A stretch of DNA of 39,138 bases. Origin: Nocardia carnea. Its GTDB lineage: Bacteria; Actinomycetota; Actinomycetes; Mycobacteriales; Mycobacteriaceae. The notes under the pieces are model-generated. The model did not search any database and was not told the origin of the DNA. It worked only from the letters and a program-made list of their open reading frames with translations. Position numbers and translations under genes: made by a program. Positions within the stretch are counted from its first letter, which is position 1; each line of letters begins with the position of its first letter. Below, piece after piece: positions 8,168-15,148 of this stretch. The stretch lies in NCBI RefSeq assembly GCF_029868325.1, contig NZ_JARWNW010000130.1, positions 1 to 39,138 on the forward strand, in the 5' to 3' direction.

Positions 8168-8489
8168 TCACCTGCTGCTGGCGTTCGCCTGGATCCCAAC
8201 GGTGACCGCGTGGGTACAGGCGCATCGGGGTGATCAGCGCGGCGTTATCGGTGACCAGGTGGCGGATCGCATCCACGTGTTCGAAGCCCGGCACGACAAC
8301 GGCGGCCGCGCCGTGCTCACCCGCGTGCCGGGCCAACGCCAGCGCAGCACCTTTCGGCCCTGCATCCGTGAACACTGTGAACACGAGCCGATAGCCGTGC
8401 CTTTCCGCCAGCGCGTACAAGTCGACGACGGATACCGGAACGTCACGCCGGACCAGCGCAACTGCCTTCGGACGCTCATCGATGGTCAC
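8160..8489 (-). CDS. Second small resolvase N-terminal-fold protein without catalytic serine
   Basis: A 109-residue protein from GTG 8489, with GGAGGA on the minus strand (8495-8500) 5 nt upstream. It has the same outline as the protein at 5646-5951: VALVRRDVP at the first strand where active recombinases carry YxRVS, a helix, GYRLVFTVFTDAGPKG in place of the DxGxSG segment, and AAVVVPGFEHVDAIR at the LDRL strand. The nucleophilic serine is again missing and no DNA-binding domain follows. It overlaps the C-terminal end of an upstream open frame by 14 nt and the start of a 27-residue peptide downstream, suggesting a compact operon. The function is unknown. Confidence 0.7.
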   Translation of the reverse strand: MTIDERPKAVALVRRDVPVSVVDLYALAERHGYRLVFTVFTDAGPKGAALALARHAGEHGAAAVVVPGFEHVDAIRHLVTDNAALITPMRLYPRGHRWDPGERQQQVNG

Positions 8490-8707
8490 GCGGGTCCTCC
8501 GAATCCGCGCACCAACGACGCACGGCGGCTGCGATGCGCTCCAATCGCTCGATCGGCGGCAGGACAGCTACAGGCGCTCCCGAGATCCCAGAAGATCCGC
8601 GAACCCGCTTCGGTAGCAGTCCCGGCCCGGACCCGGATGATCGTCCATGCTCCTGAAATCCGTTGACAGACAAGAGTTGTCCCCTGCTCCTGGAATAGTC
8701 TTGGCAA
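8476..8707 (-). pseudogene. Possible frameshifted small gene upstream of the resolvase-like gene
   Basis: Two minus-strand frames each look coding over only part of this stretch. The first (about 8585-8707) contains GAWTIIRVRAGTATEAG and FWDLGS. The second (8476 to about 8585) continues with APVAVLPPIERLERIAAAV and ends in RRWCADSEDPRDHR. Joining them near 8585 by a 1- or 2-nt shift gives one protein-like reading ending 14 nt inside the next gene. This fits a small gene with a frameshift or a sequence error there. No family is recognised. Confidence 0.3.
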
Positions 8708-8997
8708 GCACCCGGCGCAGGGTCCAGCACGGCATCAGCGACCAACTGTGAATGATGGACCGCCAGTTCGCGGCGCTCCTGGCGTTGAACTGGTGTCTCC
8801 CAGTGGTTCTGGGAGGTGGCCTGCGCCGGGTGCGCCATCAGTAGACAAGCACTGAAGCCGCTATTGGAAGCTTCCGACAGGTCAATTCCTGAGAAAATCT
8901 GCAACATTCCAGATTTCGACCCCCACGCATTCCAGTACGGGGTCACACTGCGTTCCAGTGCGGGATATGGAGGCCCGTGCAAAGGGGAGAGGGAGTC
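8708..8997. promoter_or_regulatory. Intergenic control region of the second XRE gene, with 23-bp-spaced TTCCAG repeats
   Basis: No gene was recognised here and base composition is less G/C-rich than the neighbours. ATTCCAG starts at 8906 and 8929 and GTTCCAG at 8952, an exact 23-bp step each time. The last two are part of a longer match, GCATTCCAGTACGGG (8927-8941) and GCGTTCCAGTGCGGG (8950-8964). Further upstream CTCCCAG (8797-8803) and CTGGGAG (8809-8815) form a perfect inverted repeat with a 5-nt loop. The repeats end about 35 bp before the XRE start codon, a good position for operator iterons. Confidence 0.45.
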
Positions 8998-9882
8998 ATG
9001 GACAGGGAGACCGACAGCACCTTCGCGCGACGGATGCTGGGAAGGCAGCTACGGCATTTGCGTGAGACTTCGGGCGTCAGCGTGCAAACAGCCCGGCAGG
9101 CCATCGGCGTGGGGCACCAGACTCTATGGCGCCTGGAGACCGGGCAGTCCACCCGGATATCGGCATTGCAGGTGCGGGAGCTGTGCCGCATCTACAAGGC
9201 ACCACAGGAGGTTACGGACGTTCTTCTGGATCTTCTGAGCGGATTGTCGTACAAGTCTTGGTGGCATGCCTACCGCGAGGCGGTACCGAAGGACTTCGAC
9301 CTGTATCTGGGTTTGGAGGTGGCGGCCAGTCGATTCCTGACCTACGCGCCGACGCTGCTTCCTGGGCTCGTGCAGACGCAGCCGTACCGACGCGCGATGA
9401 TCTGGATATCGAATCCGGGGATGCGCACCGTAGAGGTAGAGCAACACATCGAGATCGCGAGCCGTCGGCAATCGCGGTTACACGACGACCCCAGCCTGGA
9501 AGTGGAAATCCTTCTCAGTGAGGCTGCGTTGCGACACCGCATCGGCGGCCCCGCGGTGATGGCCGAACAGCTCGACTACCTCGCCGAGCTGAGCGAACTT
9601 CCCCAGGTTTCGATCAGGGCCGTCCCCTTCACCGCCACTCATGTCGGCCTGGATGCGGGGCTGTTCGTCCTGCTGGAGTTCCCGCCGCATCGGACGACAT
9701 GGCTGTCGGAACCGCCGATTGTGTACGTTCAGGGCTACACCAGCGATCAATACCTCGAGCGGCCAGAGGAAATCGACAGATACCAGACGGCAGCCGACGG
9801 CATCAGACGCGTCGCGCTCGACGAAGTACGAACCCGAGACCTGGTGAAGAAGATAGCGAAGGAGCACCATGAACAGCGCTGA
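8998..9882 (+). CDS. XRE-family regulator with DUF5753 domain (Scr1/WhiJ-like type)
   Basis: A 294-residue protein. Residues about 8-65 form the helix-turn-helix (LGRQLRHLRETSGVSVQTAR, then GVGHQTLWRLETGQ). The rest is a DUF5753 domain with the typical FDLYLGLEVAASRFLTYAPT, LLPGLVQTQPYRRA, LSEAALRHRIGGPAVMAEQL and the phrase VYVQGYTSDQYLE. Regulators of this class in Streptomyces and Nocardia are paired with small DUF397 proteins; two follow directly. ATG 8998 is preferred to the in-frame GTG at 8977 because GGGGAGAGGGAG lies just upstream. Its 3' end overlaps the first DUF397 gene by 14 bp. Confidence 0.92.
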   Translation: MDRETDSTFARRMLGRQLRHLRETSGVSVQTARQAIGVGHQTLWRLETGQSTRISALQVRELCRIYKAPQEVTDVLLDLLSGLSYKSWWHAYREAVPKDFDLYLGLEVAASRFLTYAPTLLPGLVQTQPYRRAMIWISNPGMRTVEVEQHIEIASRRQSRLHDDPSLEVEILLSEAALRHRIGGPAVMAEQLDYLAELSELPQVSIRAVPFTATHVGLDAGLFVLLEFPPHRTTWLSEPPIVYVQGYTSDQYLERPEEIDRYQTAADGIRRVALDEVRTRDLVKKIAKEHHEQR

Positions 9883-10072
9883 CCTACCCGGAGCCCGGTG
9901 GTTCAAGAGCAGCCGAAGTTCCGGCACCAAGGAGTGTGTCGAGGCCGCACACCTGGACAAAGGTTTCGTCGGCGTTCGCGACTCCAAGAATCCGGCCGGC
10001 CCGGCCTTGGTCTTCAGCGCCGATGAATGGGATGCGTTTTTGGCGTTCGCGAAGTGCCGTGGTCTTCCGTGA
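9869..10072 (+). CDS. DUF397 protein, copy 1
   Basis: A 67-residue protein with the DUF397 signature WFKSSRSSGTKECVEAAHL, VGVRDSKNP and GPALVF...EWDAFL. It overlaps the XRE-DUF5753 gene by 14 bp, so the two are likely translationally coupled. Small DUF397 proteins act with their XRE neighbours in Streptomyces development loci (for example near whiJ) and have been discussed as antitoxin- or co-regulator-like partners. The biochemical role is unsettled. Confidence 0.93.
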   Translation: MNSADLPGARWFKSSRSSGTKECVEAAHLDKGFVGVRDSKNPAGPALVFSADEWDAFLAFAKCRGLP

Positions 10073-10145
10073 GGCAGAGATGATCCGGGGATACAGTAGC
10101 CGGATCCGAGGGCCTCATTCTCAAAGCAGTGACAGGGCGTCAAAC

Positions 10146-10349
10146 GTGAACGATCAGACGGCCGCCAACTGGTTCAAGAGCACCCGCAGCCATGGCGGCA
10201 AGGACTGCGTGGAGGCCGCACACCTGGCCGACGGGCGGGTGGGGGTCCGGGACTCCAAGAACCCTACGGGCCCGGCCCTGGTGTTTGCCCCTGGTGAATG
10301 GGACGCCTTCCTCTCCGGCACCAAGTCCGGCGAGTTCGATCGGGCCTGA
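10146..10349 (+). CDS. DUF397 protein, copy 2
   Basis: A 67-residue protein, the same length as copy 1 and clearly its paralogue: WFKSTRSHGGKDCVEAAHL, VGVRDSKNPTGPALVF and EWDAFL align without gaps, while the C-terminus (SGTKSGEFDRA) differs. The start is GTG 10146; the frame is open further upstream but the conserved part begins just after this codon. A TACAGT hexamer at about 10091-10096 could be its own -10. The two copies are separated by 73 bp and are most simply explained by tandem duplication. Confidence 0.9.
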   Translation: MNDQTAANWFKSTRSHGGKDCVEAAHLADGRVGVRDSKNPTGPALVFAPGEWDAFLSGTKSGEFDRA

Positions 10350-10361
10350 CTCCCCCACAGA

Positions 10362-10396
10362 CAAGGAACCCCCTCCCAAAAGGAGGGGTTTCCTTG
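10362..10396 (+). terminator. Strong hairpin with a 15-bp stem
   Basis: Arms 10362-10376 and 10382-10396 pair over 15 bp with one A/C mismatch around a 5-nt CAAAA loop. No U-tract follows. It lies 12 nt after the DUF397 copy 2 stop and 18 nt before the next start codon. It may end the XRE-DUF397 transcript or act in the leader of the next gene. Confidence 0.75.
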
Positions 10397-10414
10397 CGAA
10401 GGAGGCCGTAGGAG

Positions 10415-11035
10415 ATGACCGGACGTCCGTTGTCTGCCGAGGAATGCGACCGGCTCTGGCGAGCCTGGACGCCCACCGAAGCCGCCACACGGCTATCGAG
10501 CGCTCCGCCGTACTGGTACGTCACCGGCGGGTGGGCGCTGGATCTGTTCGTCGGCGGTCTGGGGCGTGAGCATTCCGACCTCGAAATCGGTGTGCCCAGC
10601 AGTCGATTCGCCGATATCGCGAACGCACTCCCGGGCTACGAATGGGACGTCGTCGGCGACGGGCACGTCTGGCCGTTTCCCGAGGAAGCCGATGATCAGC
10701 ACCAGACCTGGCTGCGCGATCCGGCGACCGGGCTGTATCACCTCGATGTATTCCGCGAACCACACCGAGGTGATACCTGGGTGTGCCGCCGCGATACCTC
10801 GATCACCCTGCCCTACGACGAGCTGATCCTCCATACCGCCGACGGCATCCCTTATGTGATCCCCGAAGCCGTCCTTGTGTTCAAGGCGAAAGCCCGCCGA
10901 GCCAAAGACGAGACGGATTTCCTGCGCGCCCTCCCGGCGATGGACCGGTCACGGCAGACCCGGCTGTCCGGGTGGCTTGCCCGCGTGCACCCCGGACATC
11001 CCTGGCTGGAAACACTTTCGGTGCACAGCTCCTGA
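10415..11035 (+). CDS. Nucleotidyltransferase-fold protein, ANT(2'')-like
   Basis: A 206-residue protein with the core of an aminoglycoside-nucleotidyltransferase-type domain: YWYVTGGWALDLFVGGLGRE (33-52) followed by HSDLEIGV (53-60), giving D43 and the pair D55/E57 in the usual G-G-W/A-x-x-D...H-x-D-h-E/D arrangement. A later segment LYHLDVF may supply further polar residues. Many chromosomal members are of unknown substrate, so aminoglycoside resistance is not implied. AAGGAGG at 10399-10405 precedes ATG 10415 by 9 nt and a second GGAG abuts it. Only 18 nt separate the start from the strong hairpin upstream. Confidence 0.75.
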   Translation: MTGRPLSAEECDRLWRAWTPTEAATRLSSAPPYWYVTGGWALDLFVGGLGREHSDLEIGVPSSRFADIANALPGYEWDVVGDGHVWPFPEEADDQHQTWLRDPATGLYHLDVFREPHRGDTWVCRRDTSITLPYDELILHTADGIPYVIPEAVLVFKAKARRAKDETDFLRALPAMDRSRQTRLSGWLARVHPGHPWLETLSVHSS

Positions 11036-11076
11036 CCGGCGCTCGCGCGCTCGAAGTCGCAGCACCACCGGCGGAA

Positions 11077-11814
11077 TCAGGAGCCGAATCCACCATCGAT
11101 GTCCAGGCTGGCGCCGGTGATATAGGCGGCGTCAGGCCCGGCCAGATACGAGACGAAGGCGCCGACTTCGGCCGAGGTGCCGAATCGATCCGTGGCCATT
11201 ACTCCGAGCAGGTTCGATGCGTTGGGTCCGTCGGCGGGGTTGGCGTCGGTGTCCACCGAGCCGGGCTGGACGTTGTTGATGGTGATTCCGCGCGGTGCCA
11301 GTTCGCGCGCAAGACCACGGGTGAGACTCGCCAGGGCACCTTTGGTTGCGGCATAGACCGACTGGCCGGGGAACGGCGTGCGGTCGGCGTTGATGCTGCC
11401 GATATTGATGATTCGCCCGCCGTCGCCCAGATGGACCAGCGATTCGCGGATGGCGACGATCACCGAGCGGACGTTGATCGTCAGCATGGCGTCGATCTCG
11501 TCCATCTTCAGATCGGTGATCGGGCCGAAGGCGCCGATACCGGCGTTGTTGACGAGGATGTCCAGGCCACCGAACCGGTCGACGGTCTGCGCGACGGCGG
11601 CCTCGATGTCTTGTTCGTGCAGGCTGTCGGCGTGGATCGGGTGCGCGGTGCCACCGGCGGCGGCTGCCACGGCTTCGGCCTGCTCACCGGAACTGGCGTA
11701 GGTGAACGCGACATTCGCACCGTCCGCCGCCAACCGGGCCACGATGCCGGCGCCGACACCCCTGGATCCTCCGGTCACCAGCGCGGTCTTGCCTTCGAGC
11801 GGTCCTACGGTCAT
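11077..11814 (-). CDS. Short-chain dehydrogenase/reductase (classical SDR)
   Basis: A 245-residue classical SDR: cofactor loop TGGSRGVG (14-21), NNAG (89-92), catalytic S140, Y154 and K158 (YAATK), and a PGSVDTDANP segment after the active site. It should perform NAD(P)-linked oxidation or reduction of a small carbonyl compound; the substrate cannot be told. The gene is divergent from the TetR gene at 11920. Its start is 20 bp from a palindrome (11835-11856) that shares a half-site with a second one near the TetR promoter, so TetR control is likely. GAAGGA on the minus strand precedes the ATG. Confidence 0.93.
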   Translation of the reverse strand: MTVGPLEGKTALVTGGSRGVGAGIVARLAADGANVAFTYASSGEQAEAVAAAAGGTAHPIHADSLHEQDIEAAVAQTVDRFGGLDILVNNAGIGAFGPITDLKMDEIDAMLTINVRSVIVAIRESLVHLGDGGRIINIGSINADRTPFPGQSVYAATKGALASLTRGLARELAPRGITINNVQPGSVDTDANPADGPNASNLLGVMATDRFGTSAEVGAFVSYLAGPDAAYITGASLDIDGGFGS

Positions 11815-11834
11815 GGGCTCGTCCTTCGATCAAG

Positions 11835-11856
11835 TTATGGAGTGACTACTCAATAA
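11835..11856. promoter_or_regulatory. TetR operator site 1 (SDR side)
   Basis: TTATGGAGT (11835-11843) and ACTCAATAA (11848-11856) are inverted arms with one mismatch around a 4-bp centre. The right arm is repeated exactly in site 2. On the minus strand TAACTT (11837-11832) could be the SDR -10 box, so binding here would block SDR transcription. Confidence 0.6.
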
Positions 11857-11884
11857 TTCGCACCACAGGGCTCGGTTGTCAAAT

Positions 11885-11913
11885 TTGAGGGTTCACTCAA
11901 TAACCGGTAGAGT
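11885..11913. promoter_or_regulatory. TetR operator site 2 and leaderless -10 box of the TetR gene
   Basis: TTGAG (11885-11889) and CTCAA (11896-11900) form an inverted repeat; its right arm ACTCAATAA (11895-11903) is identical to that of site 1. TAGAGT (11908-11913) follows and is 6 nt from ATG 11920. The site covers the -35/-10 region, suggesting autoregulation. Confidence 0.6.
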
Positions 11914-11919
11914 CGAGGT

Positions 11920-12558
11920 ATGCCCAGGCCACGGAAGTTCGACGAGCAGGCCGTGCTCACCGCCGCGAGGGCCCGCTTCTGGCGCGACGGCTACGCGGCC
12001 ACCTCGATCCAGGACCTCACGGAGGCAACAGGACTGGGCACCCAGAGTCTCTACGGGGCGTTCGGCAACAAGCACGAGCTGTTCCTGCGAATCCTGGACG
12101 AATACGGCACTCGCCAGGCCGCCGGACTGGAAAACGCGATCACGGCCGACCCCAGCCCGTGGCACGGACTGCTGGCTGCCGTCACATTCGAAGAGGGCGG
12201 CCGCCTGGACCTACCTCCCCAGGGCTGCCTGATGGCCAACAGCGCCGCAGCTCTGAGCGCCCAGGACGAACAGGTCCGGGATCGCTCGCGCCAGGCCTAC
12301 TCCCGAACGCTCGCACTGTTCACCCGGCAGGTCACCAGAGCCCAGGAAGTCGGCGAGATCGACGCCGGCATCGATGCGGAGGCCACCGCGCGGACCCTGT
12401 TCACCGTCATGCAAGGGATCGAATTCCTGCACAAGGCGGGGGTCGGCGAAGCAGAGCTGCAACTCGCCAAAACCGCTGCGGTCGAGATGATCGAACGCTC
12501 CGTCGGGCGCTGCCACACCGCGTGCCCTCACCGGAATCAACGCCGTAAACGGCCATAA
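11920..12558 (+). CDS. TetR-family repressor, probably of the divergent SDR gene
   Basis: A 212-residue protein with an N-terminal TetR helix-turn-helix: FDEQAVLTAARARFWRDGYA, then TSIQDLTEATGLGTQSLYGAFGNKHELF, typical of the YcdC/AcrR-like branch that ends with a Phe/Tyr-x-x-F-x-x-K/N turn. The C-terminal ligand-binding half is helical (QGCLMANSAAALSAQDEQV). The divergent layout and the pair of ACTCAA half-site palindromes between the genes point to control of the SDR and of itself. The last residues are Arg/Pro-rich and unlike the domain, so the C-terminal boundary is ordinary but poorly conserved. Confidence 0.9.
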   Translation: MPRPRKFDEQAVLTAARARFWRDGYAATSIQDLTEATGLGTQSLYGAFGNKHELFLRILDEYGTRQAAGLENAITADPSPWHGLLAAVTFEEGGRLDLPPQGCLMANSAAALSAQDEQVRDRSRQAYSRTLALFTRQVTRAQEVGEIDAGIDAEATARTLFTVMQGIEFLHKAGVGEAELQLAKTAAVEMIERSVGRCHTACPHRNQRRKRP

Positions 12559-12570
12559 ACACAGGCCGTT
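12548..12570 (+). terminator. Possible hairpin at the end of the first TetR gene
   Basis: AACGGCC (12548-12554) and GGCCGTT (12564-12570) are perfect inverted arms around a 9-nt loop. The TetR stop codon lies in the loop. No U-tract follows. It could end the TetR transcript or be a protein site. Confidence 0.35.
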
Positions 12571-12579
12571 GCCGATTGC

Positions 12580-12612
12580 TGGCCGCACGTCTAAAATCTG
12601 ACCATGCGGCCA
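12580..12612. promoter_or_regulatory. Leaderless promoter and flanking palindrome of the second TetR gene
   Basis: TAAAAT (12592-12597) lies exactly 6 nt before ATG 12604. The perfect arms TGGCCGCA (12580-12587) and TGCGGCCA (12605-12612) flank the -10 and the start codon with a 17-bp gap. A dimer bound there would sit on the transcription start, as expected for autorepression. Confidence 0.5.
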
Positions 12613-13248
12613 GAAAGCAGTACGACCGGCCAGATTCGTCGCCCCTCACTCATCGAAGAGGTCCGGCGGCGACAGATTCTCGAAAGCGCCGTCACCGTGT
12701 TCGCCGAACTCGGGTACGCGAAAGCCTCGCTCGCCCGGATCGCCGAACGGGCCGGTATCAGCAAAGGCGTGATCTCCTATCACTTCGCCGGCAAGGACGA
12801 ACTGATGCAGCGGCTCGTCGAACACGTCTACGCGGAGATCACCGAATTCGTGGTGCCCCGGGTTACCGCAGAAGAAACGGTGCTGCGGCGGATCGGCGAA
12901 CGGATCCGAGCCGTCGCCGACTATGTGCGCACCAATCCCGCCGAACTGCGGGCGCTGACCGAGGTGCTCCACAATCTCCTCGACGAGAACGGGCGCCCGG
13001 TCTACGGCGACCAATTCAACGAATCCATCTACCAGGGTTTGGAAGCCGAGTTCCGGACCGGCCAGGCCTCCGGGGAACTACGCCCGTTCGATACCCGCGT
13101 CATGGCCGTCACGGTGCAGGCCGGGATCGACGCGATGATCGCCTACTGGCATTCCTACCCCGAGCACGATCTCTCAGCCCACGCCGACGAACTGGCGGAT
13201 CTCATCACGCACGCGATCACCGCGCGCCCGACCACATCCGAGGTGTAG
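12604..13248 (+). CDS. TetR-family regulator of the DUF418 operon
   Basis: A 214-residue protein: RRRQILESAVTVFAELGYAK, then ASLARIAERAGISKGVISYHFAGKDELM is a canonical TetR helix-turn-helix (about 20-67). The C-terminal half contains RAVADYVRTNPAELRALTEV, typical of the TetR_C group found next to DUF418 or transporter genes. The start is supported by TAAAAT 6 nt upstream. The stop is 2 nt before the DUF418 start, so the two form an operon and the repressor probably controls its own membrane partner. Confidence 0.92.
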   Translation: MRPESSTTGQIRRPSLIEEVRRRQILESAVTVFAELGYAKASLARIAERAGISKGVISYHFAGKDELMQRLVEHVYAEITEFVVPRVTAEETVLRRIGERIRAVADYVRTNPAELRALTEVLHNLLDENGRPVYGDQFNESIYQGLEAEFRTGQASGELRPFDTRVMAVTVQAGIDAMIAYWHSYPEHDLSAHADELADLITHAITARPTTSEV

Positions 13249-13250
13249 CC

Positions 13251-14528
13251 ATGACAACCGACCAGGCGACGGCACGCGGTCCCGCACCGCTGGGCGGAAG
13301 CGAACGAATCCCTGGGCCGGATCTGGCCCGCGGGTTCATGCTGCTCCTTATCGTGCTGGCCAATACGGCTTACTACCTGTACGGCGGGCAGCGTTCGGCG
13401 TCCGGCGCGCATCCCGTGGACGGTTCGGCACTCGACACCGTGGTGCAGGGAATCCTCATCACCACCGTCGATCTGCGGGTCTACCCGATGTTCGCGTTCC
13501 TGTTCGGTTACGGCCTGGTGATGATCGCCCGGCGGCAAGAACAGCGCGGGCTGTCCGATAAACAGGTCCGGTCCGTGATTCAGCGCCGGAACCTGTGGCT
13601 CATCGCATTCGGCGCGGTGCACGCCCTATTGCTTTGGGGCGGCGACATACTCGGCGCGTACGGCCTCACCGGCCTCGTTCTGGTGTGGCTGTTCCTGCGC
13701 CGCTCCGATCGCACACTGCTGATCTGGGCCGGGATCGGCACTGCCCTCGTCACCCTGGTGGCGGCCCTTTCCACGCTCGGGGCGGTGGCTGTGCTGGCCG
13801 GCGAAGACACCGGCAGCGAATTCGACCCGGGATTCGCGAACGCGGCATATGCCAGCATCTCGGCGGAGAATTTCTGGGATGCCGCCGTCGCGCGGATGAC
13901 GATGTGGCCGGTCCAGATAACTGTCGTCCAGGGCCCGATCGGTCTGGTTGTCCCCGTATCGATCCTGCTCGGATTCTGGGCCGCGCGCCATCGGGTATTG
14001 GAGCGGCCACAGGAACACCGCCGGCTGCTGTGGGTGACCGCGATCGCCGGGATCGGCATCGGCTGGGGCTTCGGGCTCGTCCACGCGCTCGCCCACACCG
14101 GGGTGATCAGCGGTATGGAACCGGCGATGGCGGCATTGTTGGCACCACAGATGGCCACCGGCCTGCTGTGCGGCCTCGGTTATGTCGCGGTGTTCGGACT
14201 GATCGGCGGCCGTCTGGCCGATCGCCCGCTCGGACCGCTCGCACACTCGGTCACCGCGGTGGGTAAACGTTCGATGACCTGCTACCTGGCCCAGTCGGTG
14301 CTGTGCGCGCCACTGCTGGCGGCCTGGGGCCTCGGGCTCGGCGCCGAACTCGGCAGTGCGAGTATGGCCGCGTTCGCCATCGGCGTCTGGATCATCACGA
14401 TCGCCTACGCCCTCTGGCTCGAACGGCGAGCAAGCCCGGGACCTGCCGAAAACCTGTTGCGCCGACTCGTTTACGGCCCGAGCGAGAAAACACCCGGCCC
14501 GCCGGCGCCCGCCACACCCGCACACTGA
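13251..14528 (+). CDS. DUF418 (YeiB-like) integral membrane protein
   Basis: A 425-residue polytopic membrane protein with the DUF418/YeiB pattern: PGPDLARGFMLLLIVLAN at the first span, LRVYPMFAFLFGYGLVMI, QRRNLWLIAFGAVHALLLW and, in the DUF418 domain proper near the C-terminus, GKRSMTCYLAQS. About ten membrane spans are visible. Some members are annotated as transporters or acyltransferase-like, but no activity is established for this type. It follows the TetR gene with a 2-nt gap. The Pro/Ala-rich tail (TPGPPAPATPAH) is probably cytoplasmic and disordered. Confidence 0.93.
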   Translation: MTTDQATARGPAPLGGSERIPGPDLARGFMLLLIVLANTAYYLYGGQRSASGAHPVDGSALDTVVQGILITTVDLRVYPMFAFLFGYGLVMIARRQEQRGLSDKQVRSVIQRRNLWLIAFGAVHALLLWGGDILGAYGLTGLVLVWLFLRRSDRTLLIWAGIGTALVTLVAALSTLGAVAVLAGEDTGSEFDPGFANAAYASISAENFWDAAVARMTMWPVQITVVQGPIGLVVPVSILLGFWAARHRVLERPQEHRRLLWVTAIAGIGIGWGFGLVHALAHTGVISGMEPAMAALLAPQMATGLLCGLGYVAVFGLIGGRLADRPLGPLAHSVTAVGKRSMTCYLAQSVLCAPLLAAWGLGLGAELGSASMAAFAIGVWIITIAYALWLERRASPGPAENLLRRLVYGPSEKTPGPPAPATPAH

Positions 14529-14575
14529 CCGCGCGGGATCCCGTGGTCACCACAGAGCCCAACCGCGCGCCAGGG

Positions 14576-15148
14576 TTACGGACTACGCCGAATTGCCGCC
14601 AGTACCGCGTCCACCGACTGCTCGGCCAGCTCATCCGGCAGCGGCAGATGCCGGAACAGGGCACGGAAATAGATCGGCGCGGCCACCGCGTCGAGCACGA
14701 AACCGATATCGATATCCGGCTCGATCTCGCCACGTTCGATCGCCGATTCCAGCGCACGGGCCGTCGTGTCACGACGCGGCCCGAACACGCTGGACCACAG
14801 CTGTTCACGGAGTTCCGGGTCGGCGGCGAGGTCGGCCACCAGCGCCGGCAGCACCCGGCCCAGCGAGGTATCACGCACTGCCACGACCAGCTCCCGCATG
14901 GACGCCACGAGATCCGCGCGGAGATCACCGGTATCTGCCGTCGGTTCGAGCCCGAGCAGATCAGCGACGATATCGACCACCAGGTGACGTTTGGACGGCC
15001 ACCGCCGATAGATCGCCGGGCGATGAACACCCGATTCGGTAGCGACCCGGCCGATGGTCATCCGCGCGTACCCCTCGGCGTCGAGTACGGCACGCGCCGC
15101 CGCCAGCACGGCAGTATCGATCCGCTCGTCCCGGGTTCGGCCCGCCAT
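14576..15148 (-). CDS. TetR-family repressor in a VOC-TetR operon
   Basis: A 190-residue protein: RDERIDTAVLAAARAVLDAE, then MTIGRVATESGVHRPAIYRRWPSKRHLV form the helix-turn-helix (about 6-52), with the YRRWPSK turn of the AcrR/TetR group that carries a TetR_C_11-like C-terminal domain (DLVASMRELV, DELAEQSVDAVLAAIRR). ATG 15148 is chosen because it overlaps the VOC stop codon (TGATG), while the longer frame upstream runs through VOC sequence. Translation is therefore coupled to VOC. The perfect palindrome at 15578-15593 over the operon promoter is its likely operator. Confidence 0.9.
   Translation of the reverse strand: MAGRTRDERIDTAVLAAARAVLDAEGYARMTIGRVATESGVHRPAIYRRWPSKRHLVVDIVADLLGLEPTADTGDLRADLVASMRELVVAVRDTSLGRVLPALVADLAADPELREQLWSSVFGPRRDTTARALESAIERGEIEPDIDIGFVLDAVAAPIYFRALFRHLPLPDELAEQSVDAVLAAIRRSP

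Noticed and set aside
5646..8489. Active site-specific recombination system or invertible element
   Set aside because: Both resolvase-like proteins lack the catalytic serine and DNA-binding domain, and no inverted recombination sites or insertion sequence ends were seen.
8906..8964. CRISPR-like array
   Set aside because: The repeats are only 7-15 bp, three in number and spaced 23 bp, with no cas genes; operator iterons fit better.
8476..8982. Single 168-residue minus-strand gene upstream of the resolvase-like gene
   Set aside because: Only the last third looks coding; the first part has atypical composition and covers the iterons and inverted repeat of the XRE control region. A shorter frameshifted gene is proposed instead.
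10415..11035. Aminoglycoside resistance gene
   Set aside because: The nucleotidyltransferase core is shared by many chromosomal proteins of unknown substrate, and nothing in the sequence shows aminoglycoside specificity.
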